From contig NZ_JAACJS010000002.1 in NCBI RefSeq assembly GCF_009939005.1, positions 774,646-838,645 on the forward strand: DNA of 64,000 nt, written 5' to 3'. Made by a program: the position numbers and the translations under genes. Below are positions 54,025 to 61,551 of this stretch, piece by piece. The notes beneath the pieces are model-generated. The model ran no database searches. It worked only from the letters and a program-made list of their open reading frames with translations, and was not told where the DNA came from. Position 1 is the first letter of the stretch. Every line of letters starts with the position of its first letter. Source of the DNA: Sediminibacterium roseum. Its GTDB lineage: Bacteria; Bacteroidota; Bacteroidia; Chitinophagales; Chitinophagaceae.

Positions 54025-54597
54025 CTAACTTGTTCTAATTTCTTCCTCGTCTAAAAAAACGGTGAACCCTTTATGCGTCAAGAAGTCATTAAAATCACCT
54101 TTTTCATGTGGGAATATATTGTAAAGTGTCGTTTTACTTTTATCGAGTTCATCTTTTATTAATTTCGTCAGATAATCTTTAAAGGTCAACTTCTCAAATC
54201 CTAACATGGAAGATAATTCTGAATATTCTTTATAATTTATTAGCCTAAAGCCTTTATATAAATGATCGTTGTGAATCGAAGATGTTTCAAATCTTATGAA
54301 ATCATTCGACCCTCGCTGATCGATTAGAAAAGGGGTAATGTAATTATTGTCGATATAGTGACCAATGGTTAATGAATACTTATGATCCTCATAATCTATT
54401 TTTGCACTTACAATATGACTAACCTTTTTGAAAAAATATTCATTATAAGGGCGTGAATTGTTGCCGTTTAAAAGGCCGCAAGTTTCGTCAAGTGAATAAA
54501 ATACAACAAATAAATCACTACATGGAATTGAATATTCGACTTCAAGGTCAACATCAACGTGATCCTTTTTTTCTATATCATACAAAAAGATGTTCAT
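54025..54597 (-). CDS. Hypothetical protein, second gene of the nuclease cassette
   Basis: A 190-residue acidic protein, unrecognised. The first half looks beta-rich (IFLYDIEKKDHVDVDLEVEY, LFVVFYSLDETCG, YSLTIGHYID), the second half helical (LTFKDYLTKLIKDELDKSK). No signal peptide and no catalytic motif visible. It sits 30 bp after the nuclease gene and 50 bp before the next, so co-transcription is likely. Could be a sensor, adaptor or immunity-type component; no evidence distinguishes these. Confidence 0.68.
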   Translation of the reverse strand: MNIFLYDIEKKDHVDVDLEVEYSIPCSDLFVVFYSLDETCGLLNGNNSRPYNEYFFKKVSHIVSAKIDYEDHKYSLTIGHYIDNNYITPFLIDQRGSNDFIRFETSSIHNDHLYKGFRLINYKEYSELSSMLGFEKLTFKDYLTKLIKDELDKSKTTLYNIFPHEKGDFNDFLTHKGFTVFLDEEEIRTS

Positions 54598-54627
54598 AAG
54601 ATCGTTTGATTAATTGTATTTAATGTG

Positions 54628-55515
54628 TTAACGGATAATACGGGTAATTATTAAGGGAAGAAAAATTTCATCTTCATTTTCTTGAAGCACTTTTCCAATT
54701 ATACTATCTATTGTCACTTTGTACACAGTATCGCCAAAATTAACTGCCTGGCGATACCCTTTCTCTCGCTTAGACAACAGTTGAATAGCTTCATCAGGAA
54801 TTTTGCCAATTAATTGTTCAAAAGCCTCTTGTCCAAAATCGAATGTAACGACATATCTATCCTCATCGATTTTAATTCCACCTGAAAGAGAAAACATATC
54901 GGGATCGAGTTGCCCAATCTGTGTTATTGGAACATCTGGAAAAATCAAACTTTCAAAACTTTCAAACCCTAATCGCTTTAAGTGTAAACCTAAGTCTTTT
55001 GCAAGTTTGAAGTGATTTTCGGAAAAGACCTTTTCCGGTGATACATATTTTTTTAATGTCGCCCAATAAACAGGTAATGCCTGAATAGGACAATGTAAGA
55101 TCGGCTCAACCTTTTCAATGTTATAAAGAGCAAATTCCTTTCCATTACACAACGCAAAAAAGTTTACACGAACCTCACTATGAATTGCATATGAATATGC
55201 TTGCTCAACATTTTTTGATTTGATTATTTCTTCTGTAGGTGCTTTTGCATCTAAAATCCAAGCTGGTTTTCCATCAACTTCAAATAAATAATCGGGTATA
55301 ATGTAGATGTCTTTGCGTTTTGAACCAATTGAAACAAATGGATGTAAAAGTTTTCTACTCCTAATTATCTGATTGGGCTTGTTTGCAGAATATCCTAAGC
55401 CTTTAATGATTGGAACAACAATTTCTTCTCTAACAGAGTCTTCTTGAAACTCTGGATTATTAATTAAATTAAAGTCGAAGCCCTCTAATACGTTATATAA
55501 CTTTTCTGCCTTCAT
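54628..55515 (-). CDS. HsdR N-terminal-like PD-(D/E)XK nuclease
   Basis: A 295-residue protein related to the N-terminal domain of type I restriction R subunits (HSDR_N), without the helicase. Active-site pattern: Glu30/31 in SVREEIVVPIIKGLGY, Pro74-Asp75 in IIPDYLFEVDGK, Asp89-x-Lys91 in WILDAKAP, then Q105 in VEQAYSYA and the LCNGKEFALYN region. The C-terminal 150 residues are a separate unrecognised domain. ATG 55515 was chosen; the upstream in-frame codon at 55557 is TTG. First gene of a three-gene cassette at the right end of the island; probably a DNA nuclease of a defence system. Confidence 0.82.
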   Translation of the reverse strand: MKAEKLYNVLEGFDFNLINNPEFQEDSVREEIVVPIIKGLGYSANKPNQIIRSRKLLHPFVSIGSKRKDIYIIPDYLFEVDGKPAWILDAKAPTEEIIKSKNVEQAYSYAIHSEVRVNFFALCNGKEFALYNIEKVEPILHCPIQALPVYWATLKKYVSPEKVFSENHFKLAKDLGLHLKRLGFESFESLIFPDVPITQIGQLDPDMFSLSGGIKIDEDRYVVTFDFGQEAFEQLIGKIPDEAIQLLSKREKGYRQAVNFGDTVYKVTIDSIIGKVLQENEDEIFLPLIITRIIR

Positions 55516-55834
55516 CGTTGAGAAACCTCGTTGTTTGCCTCTAAGATATAAAGCCAACTTGATATTACGATTGTTTCTATTGTGACCTTGTTATAACGCA
55601 TCGTTTTAACCTCGATAAATCAATCTTTTACACTTTTACCTTACTCGTCTTCCTCTATTGATCTACATGCCCGCAAATCGCCTAAAAATGCCCTTTTTTT
55701 TGATTCTTCACACTGCTCTTAACCCCACCTTTCTTCCTGATCCTCGATTTCTGCGTTTTATTGTCCTAATCGTTGTCCTAAAAACAAAATAAATCATAAA
55801 TAATTGAAAATCAATTAAATACAAACGATTTTCA
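55516..55834. other. Right-end non-coding region of the island
   Basis: About 320 bp. It contains the promoter region of the nuclease cassette, the arm-type repeat CCTAATCGTTGTC at 55765-55777 (identical to 45036-45048) and a degenerate inverted copy ACAAACGATT at 55821-55830 abutting attR. No gene seen. Confidence 0.6.
55765..55830 (+). repeat. Arm-type repeats, right end of island
   Basis: Exact 13-bp copy of the left-end repeat at 55765-55777 in direct orientation, and a degenerate inverted copy (one extra base) at 55821-55830 next to the attR core. The arrangement at both ends matches what a tyrosine recombinase with an arm-binding domain would use. Confidence 0.6.
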
Positions 55835-55851
55835 AATCCCTTCCTCTCTGC
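55831..55851 (+). repeat. attR: right core of the genomic island
   Basis: Copy of the last 20-21 bases of tRNA-Ser (mismatch A55834 for G44913). Sequence to its right returns to chromosomal composition, and an orphan tRNA-type terminator follows. Confidence 0.85.
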
Positions 55852-55888
55852 TTTATCCACCGAAGCTTCAGCGAAGGTGGATGATCAT

Positions 55889-55919
55889 AAGCCTGTAACA
55901 TCGAGTTACAGGCTTTTTT
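55889..55919 (+). terminator. Probable original tRNA-Ser terminator, displaced by the island
   Basis: Perfect 10-bp stem AGCCTGTAAC (55890-55899) / GTTACAGGCT (55905-55914), loop ATCGA, followed by TTTTTG. It points rightward on the plus strand although no plus-strand gene precedes it except the attR tRNA fragment. A CCACC...GGTGG hairpin (55857-55880) lies just before it. Confidence 0.8.
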
Positions 55920-56012
55920 GTTTTCATAAACGATCCATCAAACCAAAACAAGAGAGCGGTCAATATAAGAGAGGTACGAAGGATTATTGATGATCTCTTC
56001 ATAGACCCCTCC

Positions 56013-56657
56013 TTATTTTTTAAACCCCGCTCCCCGCAACAGCCTAACAAAATCAATTTTATCCATCTCCACCTCCTCAACTTTCGAATCGCATTCATTA
56101 ACGATCATCGGTAGCGTATGTAACCGGTCGGTGGAGACCAGCAGATTATATACCGCGGAGCCGCTATTTGTTTCCTTAACAACGAGCCCATTATTGGCGT
56201 CTACCAGGTAGAGCGTCACTTTGTGCAGGCGGCCAGCAGGATCTGTGAGATCATATTCGACCTGGTTCTTTCCACGGTAACTGACCGACCGGATCCTGCT
56301 TTCTTCCGTTTCAAAGCCATATTCCTTCCACACAACCGGGGTGATTTCCGTGCGGGAAAGATAGGCCAGATCGCAGGGGTAGTAAATGTAACGCTTACCC
56401 TTGTATTGCTCCACGCTTACCCAACCACCAAAAGGAAAGGTTCTTTTGCCATTGGCCGGTACGGTTGATGTCATCGATCGCAACGAATCGTAGCGCCAGT
56501 TGTTACTGGCTGGACTAACATAGGTGATCGACGCTGATTTCGCGCCGGCGGTCTTTACCGATCGGATTGTATTCGTGTCCGTTCCGTTTGTACAACCGGT
56601 CATTGCCCAAACTGTTGCAATTAAAAACAACCCCGCATATTTCGCTATCGGATTCAT
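56013..56657 (-). CDS. Hypothetical lipoprotein
   Basis: A 214-residue lipoprotein with signal peptide and lipobox AMTGC (Cys 22). The mature part has a probable beta-barrel or sandwich layout (RTFPFGGWVSVEQYKGKRYIYYPCD, quoted in part as GGWVSVEQYKGKRYIYY; LHKVTLYLVDANNGLVV). The C-terminal VEMDKIDFVRLLRGAGFKK is charged. No family recognised. First chromosomal gene right of the island; its composition matches the host. Confidence 0.8.
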   Translation of the reverse strand: MNPIAKYAGLFLIATVWAMTGCTNGTDTNTIRSVKTAGAKSASITYVSPASNNWRYDSLRSMTSTVPANGKRTFPFGGWVSVEQYKGKRYIYYPCDLAYLSRTEITPVVWKEYGFETEESRIRSVSYRGKNQVEYDLTDPAGRLHKVTLYLVDANNGLVVKETNSGSAVYNLLVSTDRLHTLPMIVNECDSKVEEVEMDKIDFVRLLRGAGFKK

Positions 56658-56796
56658 GTCTCACAATTTAATTATAGAATCATCGCTTGTATTGCCTTGT
56701 AATAAAAATGGTCTCCGCCCCTTAGGTAGTGTTGGTCATTCCCCCATTAAACTCCTAATGGCTGCAACCGGATTCAATTGATCCATGCTGCCGGAT

Positions 56797-56826
56797 TTGC
56801 CAGGTGCAAAGTATTGCCTAAATTTA
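56797..56826 (+). promoter_or_regulatory. Promoter of the DUF2200 gene
   Basis: TTG at 56797-56799, 19-bp spacer, TAAATTTA at 56819-56826 (one mismatch to TAnnTTTG); ATG 20 nt further at 56847. Confidence 0.55.
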
Positions 56827-56846
56827 GAACTGTTAACCCGGAAAAA

Positions 56847-57197
56847 ATGAACAAAGAACGCATCTACAAACTCCTCTTCTCTTCTGTATACCCACTCTAC
56901 ATCAAGAAAGTGGAATCAAAGGGCCGCACGGTAGAAGAACTCGACACGGTGATCTTCTGGCTCACCGGTTACAACGCGAAATCGATGCAGAAGCAGATCG
57001 ACAAAAAAGCGGATTTTGAAACCTTCTTTAACGAGGCCCCCAAGATCAATCCCAACGCTTCTAAAATTACCGGCGTCATTTGCGGTTACCGTGTTGAAGA
57101 AATAGAAGACCCCATCATCCAAAAAATGCGATACCTCGATAAATTGGTTGATGAACTGGCCAAAGGCAGGAAGATGGAAAAGATCTTACGCGAATAA
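56847..57197 (+). CDS. DUF2200 family protein
   Basis: A 116-residue cytosolic protein matching the DUF2200 family over its entire length: KLLFSSVYPLYIKKVESKGR, VIFWLTGYNAKSMQKQID, TFFNEAPKINPNASKITGVI and CGYRVEEIEDPIIQKMRYLD are the conserved blocks. Function of the family is unknown. The ATG at 56847 lies just after a promoter and matches the family N-terminus; an in-frame start at 56778 would add a non-conserved extension. Monocistronic and convergent with the VOC gene. Confidence 0.9.
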   Translation: MNKERIYKLLFSSVYPLYIKKVESKGRTVEELDTVIFWLTGYNAKSMQKQIDKKADFETFFNEAPKINPNASKITGVICGYRVEEIEDPIIQKMRYLDKLVDELAKGRKMEKILRE

Positions 57198-57242
57198 ATT
57201 TTAAAACGTGTAGCGAACCACACATTGATGGCCGATTAACGG

Positions 57243-57608
57243 CTACCATTGCTGAATGATCACGCACACATGCGAAGGATCAGCCAAAGCAAACTCCCTC
57301 GCGCCCCAAGGACGTAAAGTGGGCCTGCTTAGGTTCGGATGTAGCAGGTGCGGGTGCGATGCCGAGATCTTTTTGTAGGCTTCCTCGATATCCGTTGTAT
57401 GTATCCTTATTTCCGGCCGGTCCTTGTCTGCATAAAATTTATCCTGGAAAAGAAAAACGGCGAGCCCATCCCTGCCCACCACGCAACACGGCCTTTTCTC
57501 GGCAAGCCCGTTGTAGCCGATCTTGAATTCAAGACAGTTCACAAAAAGATCAAGTCCAACATTGATGTCTTCGTAAAAAATGTTCGGCACAAGTTGGGTA
57601 AAATGCAT
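57243..57608 (-). CDS. VOC (glyoxalase/bleomycin-resistance-like) protein
   Basis: A 121-residue protein of the vicinal-oxygen-chelate fold with two beta-alpha-beta-beta-beta units: LVPNIFYEDINVGLDLFVNC opens the first and EIRIHTTDIEEAYKKISASH the second, ending with the hallmark RPWGAREFALADPSHVCVIIQQ. Metal ligands are not complete by eye, so it may bind rather than convert a ligand. It starts 11 bp after the stop of the cytochrome gene on the same strand, suggesting co-transcription. Confidence 0.87.
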   Translation of the reverse strand: MHFTQLVPNIFYEDINVGLDLFVNCLEFKIGYNGLAEKRPCCVVGRDGLAVFLFQDKFYADKDRPEIRIHTTDIEEAYKKISASHPHLLHPNLSRPTLRPWGAREFALADPSHVCVIIQQW

Positions 57609-57619
57609 GGGATGTGTTT

Positions 57620-58015
57620 TTAGTTATTGTCTTTAGGAACTGCGTTTCCACGGTGGCAGGTATAGCAGGTAACTGCTGATGTTTTGTCGCCGATCATTGG
57701 ATCGCTCTTGCCAAAAAATTTTTTGTTCAGCTCCAATGTCATCCGCATCATCGAGCGTGCGGTGTCTTTTTCCGGGATGGCATCGCTGGCGTAGTCGAAT
57801 TTTTCGGTGGCCTTATCCTGTACATGGCAATAGTTGCATTTCACCCCCAGCGCCTCACCACACTCTTTTACCATGATGTCATCAAGCGCATGTTCCGTTA
57901 TGTCTTTGGGAAGCACTTTCAAATTCACCGCTTTTTCGCCGGCGTTGTCGGAGGCCGCCAAGGCAAAGAACGAAACAGCGACGAGTAGGATGATGAGTAT
58001 ATTTTTCCTGGGCAT
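57620..58015 (-). CDS. Exported c-type cytochrome with two CxxCH motifs
   Basis: A 131-residue protein with an N-terminal signal or anchor (ILIILLVAVSFFALAAS) and two haem c attachment motifs, CNYCH (60-64) and CYTCH (117-121). The pattern ITEHALDDIMVKECGEALGVKCNYCHV, here quoted in part as MVKECGEALGVKCNYCH, and ELNKKFFGK matches the photosynthetic reaction-centre cytochrome subunit-like family common in non-phototrophic Bacteroidota. Likely a periplasmic electron carrier. Start 58015 chosen because the extension to 58063 precedes the signal peptide. Probably co-transcribed with the VOC gene. Confidence 0.88.
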   Translation of the reverse strand: MPRKNILIILLVAVSFFALAASDNAGEKAVNLKVLPKDITEHALDDIMVKECGEALGVKCNYCHVQDKATEKFDYASDAIPEKDTARSMMRMTLELNKKFFGKSDPMIGDKTSAVTCYTCHRGNAVPKDNN

Positions 58016-58109
58016 TTGAATTGGATCGTGGTATCGATCGGATAAATATACAAAAGAAGACAAGGCAATGCAGCACCCGGCATTACCTTGTCGTGTATCT
58101 TCTTACTGT

Positions 58110-58556
58110 TTATCGTTCGGCTATTGCCTTCAATTTTTCAAGCGCTACGGGCCATGTTCCGTTAAAGTAGTCGATGAACTCCTGCTTCATTCCTTTTGAT
58201 TCGAGGTCGATGAGCAGTTCTGTTTTCCCGCCGGCGTCACGCAGCGTGTAGTTCTCATGTGCGCCCGCCCACTGCAGCGTTTCTTCGCTGGTGAGGTCTT
58301 CAACGCCGTCTTTCAGAATACCAAGGTGTTTGATGGAAAGAAATTCGTAGGGCCTGCTCACTTCAATTTCAGAGACCATTCCCGAGTTGTTGCCATCGGT
58401 GAAATAAGCCTTGCTGCCTTGTTTCCAGTCTGTTTCCGCGCGCGATCCTTCGGCAAAGGCCGCTGTCCACTCACGGTAGCTGGCATCGGAAAAAAGTGCG
58501 TCCCACACTTTCTCTTTTGTTGCATTGATGGTGATCTTAAAATTCAGGTTCTCCAT
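58110..58556 (-). CDS. SRPBCC/START-like (AHSA1) protein
   Basis: A 148-residue protein of the Bet v1-like hydrophobic-ligand fold: opening NFKITINATKEKVWDALFSD, YREWTAAFAEGSRAETDWKQ, then EIEVSRPYEFLSIKHLG and a long C-terminal helix (FIDYFNGTWPVALEKLKAIAE). This is the AHSA1-type domain seen in many bacterial proteins of unknown function. No catalytic residues are implied. Stand-alone gene; upstream 58557-58774 is non-coding. Confidence 0.9.
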   Translation of the reverse strand: MENLNFKITINATKEKVWDALFSDASYREWTAAFAEGSRAETDWKQGSKAYFTDGNNSGMVSEIEVSRPYEFLSIKHLGILKDGVEDLTSEETLQWAGAHENYTLRDAGGKTELLIDLESKGMKQEFIDYFNGTWPVALEKLKAIAER

Positions 58557-58774
58557 GGTTTTTTTATTTAGGAACTAAAGTTCGTACTAGCCAGGTGTAT
58601 TTTGATGGGTAAATGCGACAAATGACGGGCTGAATGCGACTTTCTCTGCCGGGCCGGGCTGCGGCAGGATGGCACATGGGCCGGTATCCCCGAATGAGGC
58701 CCAGGGTTCACCGAACACCCCCGGTCAGCTAACCCGATTTGGCGTATATTGTTTCCCTCAAATATTCATCGCAT

Positions 58775-61144
58775 ATGAGAAAATACCTGCTTACCCTGTC
58801 GGCCATCGCATTGGTGGCGTCCGCAGGCGCACAACAAAAAACGCTTACGGCAAAAGATTATGAACGTGCCGAAAAGTTCATGAGCTACAACACCGAACCC
58901 TTTATCGATGGCGGCAATGTTCGCCCGGTATGGTTGGCCAACGACCAGTTCTGGTACCTCAATTCTTCTTCTAAGAAAAATGAGTTCATTCTTGTTGACC
59001 CGGCTAAAAAAACGCGCGCGGCGGCATTTGATCACCAGAAACTGGCCGCCGCATTGGCCAGCGCCACCGGTACCGCGGTAGATGCAAACAAACTCCCTTT
59101 TCAAACCATCAATTTTTCAACCGATGGTAGATACGTCCTGTTTGCAACCGCCGATAATAAGAAATGGAAATACGACACACAGGGCGGACAGGTTTCTGCA
59201 GACGATGGTTCCGTTGCTGCCGTAACAACAGCTGCAGCCGGTGGCTTTGGCCGTGCTGGCAGGGGCGGTGGCGGTGGAAGAGCTTTTGGTGGCGGCAATG
59301 AGATCGCTTCGCCCGATGGGAAAAAAGCGGTGTTCATCAAAGACTGGAACCTTTGGGTGCGCGATGTGGCCACCGATAAAACAACCCAACTCACCACAGA
59401 TGGCGTAAAAGATTTTGGCTACGCAACCGATAATGCGGGATGGAAGTCGAGCGACAGGCCCGTTGTACGCTGGTCGCCCGATTCTAAAAAACTGGCAACT
59501 TTTAAACAGGATCAACGGAACGTTACGGACATGTATCTCGTAACAACCAACGTTGGCGCACCGGTATTGAAAGCATGGAAATATCCATTGGCCGGCGCCA
59601 AAGACATCGCGATGATTCACCGCGTGATCATTGATGTTGAAAATGCAAAAGTGGTAAACCTGCAGATCCCTCCCGATGCGCACCGCGCAACATTGAGCGA
59701 TGATATATCGAGCAGTGGAACCTTTGACGACAACGACTGGAAAGAAGACGGGTCGCAACTGGCCTTTCTCTCCACTTCGCGCGACCATAAAAATGAAAAA
59801 TTCAGGATCGCGGATGCGAACACAGGAGCCGTTCGCGAAGTGTTTGAAGAAACGGTAGCCACGCAGTTTGAATCGGGACGCGGCGCCATCAACTGGAGGT
59901 ATCTTCCCAATTCCAATGAAATTCTATGGTATTCGGAAAGAGACAACTGGGGACACCTGTATTTATACGATGCAACCACCGGTAAACTCAAAAACCAGGT
60001 CACAAAAGGAGAATGGCTCGTGAGCCGTTTGATAAAGGTCGATGAAAAGAACCGCACCCTCTACTTCACGGCATCGGGCACGCAGAAAAGCAATCCGTAT
60101 TTCCAGAGCCTGTATAAAATCGGTTTTGACGGGAAGGGCCTTACACTGCTTACTCCAGGCGAAGGAAACCACACAACCAGTTTTTCTCCATCGGGCAACT
60201 ACCTGATCGATACCTATTCAAAACCGGACGTGGCGCCTGTTACCGTTGTTTATGACCTCAATGGAAAACTGGTGGCCGAGCTTGAGAAGACGGACGTATC
60301 AAGATTGGTGGCCACCGGATGGAAACCACCGGTTCCTGTTTCCGTAAAAGCGGCTGATGGTAAAACGGATATTTATGGGCTGGTGTTTACGCCAACAAAA
60401 ATGGAACCAGGAAAAAAATACCCGGTGATCGATTACATCTACCCGGGCCCGCAAGGTGGCAGCGTAGGCAGCTGGTCGTTCACCGCATCAAGAGGCGATC
60501 ACCAGGCGCTGGCCGAACTGGGATTCATCGTGGTGTTGATCGAAGGAACCAGCAACCCGAACCGCTCCAAAAGTTACCATGATATGAATTATGGAAACAT
60601 GGGGGAAAATACTTTACCCGACCAGATGACAGCGATCAGACAGTTGTCACAACGGTACCCGATCGATACAACGAAAGTGGGGATCTGGGGACATTCAGGT
60701 GGTGGCTTTGCAACTGCGGCAGCGATGTTCCGCTATCCTGATTTTTTCAAAGTAGGAATTTCAGAATCAGGTAACCATGAGAACAGGAACTACGAAGACG
60801 ACTGGGGTGAGCGTTACAACGGCCTGGTGGCAAACGCAAACTACGAGGCACAGGCCAACCAGAACATCGCAAAAAACCTGAAAGGGAAATTGATGCTTGC
60901 GCACGGGATGATGGACAACAACGTTCCGCCCTACAACACATTGCTGGTGGTAGAAGCACTCGAAAAAGCAAACAAAAGCTTTGACCTCGTGCTCTTCCCC
61001 AACAGTGCACATGGATACGGCGCCTATGGCCCGTACATGATGCGCCGCCGCTGGGATTATTTCGTGAAAAACTTACTGGGTGCCGAGCCCCCTGAGAATT
61101 ACGAACTGCGCTCCGCAGCATCTGCGCCGAGGCCGCAGCAATAA
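58775..61144 (+). CDS. Secreted S9 family (DPP4-like) peptidase
   Basis: Exported serine peptidase of 789 residues. A signal peptide (YLLTLSAIALVASAGAQ) precedes a DPP4-type beta-propeller (VRWSPDSKKLATFKQDQRNV, WYSERDNWGHLYLYD) and an alpha/beta-hydrolase domain with nucleophile Ser in GIWGHSGGGFAT, Asp in HGMMDNNVPP and His in NSAHGYGAYG. A glycine-rich, low-complexity loop (about residues 150-176, FGRAGRGGGGGRAFGGG) is inserted in the propeller. Expected to cleave dipeptides or process peptides in the periplasm. The start was chosen for the signal peptide. A 19-bp terminator follows. Confidence 0.93.
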   Translation: MRKYLLTLSAIALVASAGAQQKTLTAKDYERAEKFMSYNTEPFIDGGNVRPVWLANDQFWYLNSSSKKNEFILVDPAKKTRAAAFDHQKLAAALASATGTAVDANKLPFQTINFSTDGRYVLFATADNKKWKYDTQGGQVSADDGSVAAVTTAAAGGFGRAGRGGGGGRAFGGGNEIASPDGKKAVFIKDWNLWVRDVATDKTTQLTTDGVKDFGYATDNAGWKSSDRPVVRWSPDSKKLATFKQDQRNVTDMYLVTTNVGAPVLKAWKYPLAGAKDIAMIHRVIIDVENAKVVNLQIPPDAHRATLSDDISSSGTFDDNDWKEDGSQLAFLSTSRDHKNEKFRIADANTGAVREVFEETVATQFESGRGAINWRYLPNSNEILWYSERDNWGHLYLYDATTGKLKNQVTKGEWLVSRLIKVDEKNRTLYFTASGTQKSNPYFQSLYKIGFDGKGLTLLTPGEGNHTTSFSPSGNYLIDTYSKPDVAPVTVVYDLNGKLVAELEKTDVSRLVATGWKPPVPVSVKAADGKTDIYGLVFTPTKMEPGKKYPVIDYIYPGPQGGSVGSWSFTASRGDHQALAELGFIVVLIEGTSNPNRSKSYHDMNYGNMGENTLPDQMTAIRQLSQRYPIDTTKVGIWGHSGGGFATAAAMFRYPDFFKVGISESGNHENRNYEDDWGERYNGLVANANYEAQANQNIAKNLKGKLMLAHGMMDNNVPPYNTLLVVEALEKANKSFDLVLFPNSAHGYGAYGPYMMRRRWDYFVKNLLGAEPPENYELRSAASAPRPQQ

Positions 61145-61164
61145 AATAACAACCGGACCAGGTT

Positions 61165-61220
61165 AAAGAAAAGGGATCTGAAATTTGTTGAGCAAACAGT
61201 TTCAGATCCCTTTTCTTTTG
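61165..61220 (+). terminator. Terminator of the S9 peptidase gene
   Basis: Perfect 19-bp stem 61165-61183 / 61200-61218 (core AAAAGGGATCTGAAA) with a 16-nt loop, ending in TTTTCTTTT. The longest perfect terminator stem in the window. Confidence 0.92.
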
Positions 61221-61551
61221 CATTCCTGTACGCAACGATGATTCCTTCAGAACCAACATCCGGGCAAGAAAAAGCCCCGCATAATGCGAGGCTATATATG
61301 ATGATTCAGTTATGACATTTCTTAGCCGGTTTTATGCGGCTGAAACTTCGCGGGGATTTGTCCGGTGCTACGGATACCCTGTCATAAATGAAAAAACTGT
61401 ACTTTATTATTAGCAAAACCATGCCATTTGTTTTCGCGCACCGGCAAGCGCGGCTTGTACAGTATTTTCTACAAAATAAACCAGGGCGTTTTTAAGAATA
61501 TCGAAATTGTGGGGAACATTTTTTTCAGGGTACGATTCCTAAATCATACCT
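61221..61551. other. Intergenic region between S9 peptidase and sorbosone-dehydrogenase-like gene
   Basis: About 330 bp. It holds a hairpin AGCCCCGCAT/ATGCGAGGCT (61273-61293, one internal mismatch) with a T tract on the minus strand, and a 38-codon minus-strand frame reading into it. No clear TAnnTTTG for the downstream gene. Confidence 0.5.
61306..61422 (-). CDS. Possible 38-residue protein
   Basis: ATG-started frame reading MVLLIIKYSFFIYDRV then a basic tail SPRSFSRIKPAKKC, ending in TGA. A minus-strand terminator-like hairpin (61273-61293) begins 13 bp past the stop, the only context support. The hydrophobic start could be a membrane anchor. No promoter was found. Very tentative; might be a small RNA or nothing. 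Confidence 0.22.
   Translation of the reverse strand: MVLLIIKYSFFIYDRVSVAPDKSPRSFSRIKPAKKCHN

Larger units (their letters stand above)
44931..55851 (+). mobile_element. 10.9-kb genomic island integrated in tRNA-Ser, with defence-type cargo
   Basis: Bounded by direct repeats of the tRNA-Ser 3' end, opened by a tyrosine recombinase gene transcribed away from the tRNA, and clearly poorer in G+C than both flanks (about one third by eye). No conjugation, relaxase, capsid or transposase genes are visible, so it is an integrative island that depends on other elements for transfer. Cargo: HEPN-like, PIN-like, ImmA/IrrE, HTH and PD-(D/E)XK nuclease genes plus several unknowns. Two large palindromes lie in its middle. 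Confidence 0.88.

Noticed and set aside
44931..55851. Island as a prophage or conjugative transposon
   Set aside because: No capsid, terminase, portal, relaxase, Tra or type IV secretion genes are present; only integrase, HTH and cargo genes.
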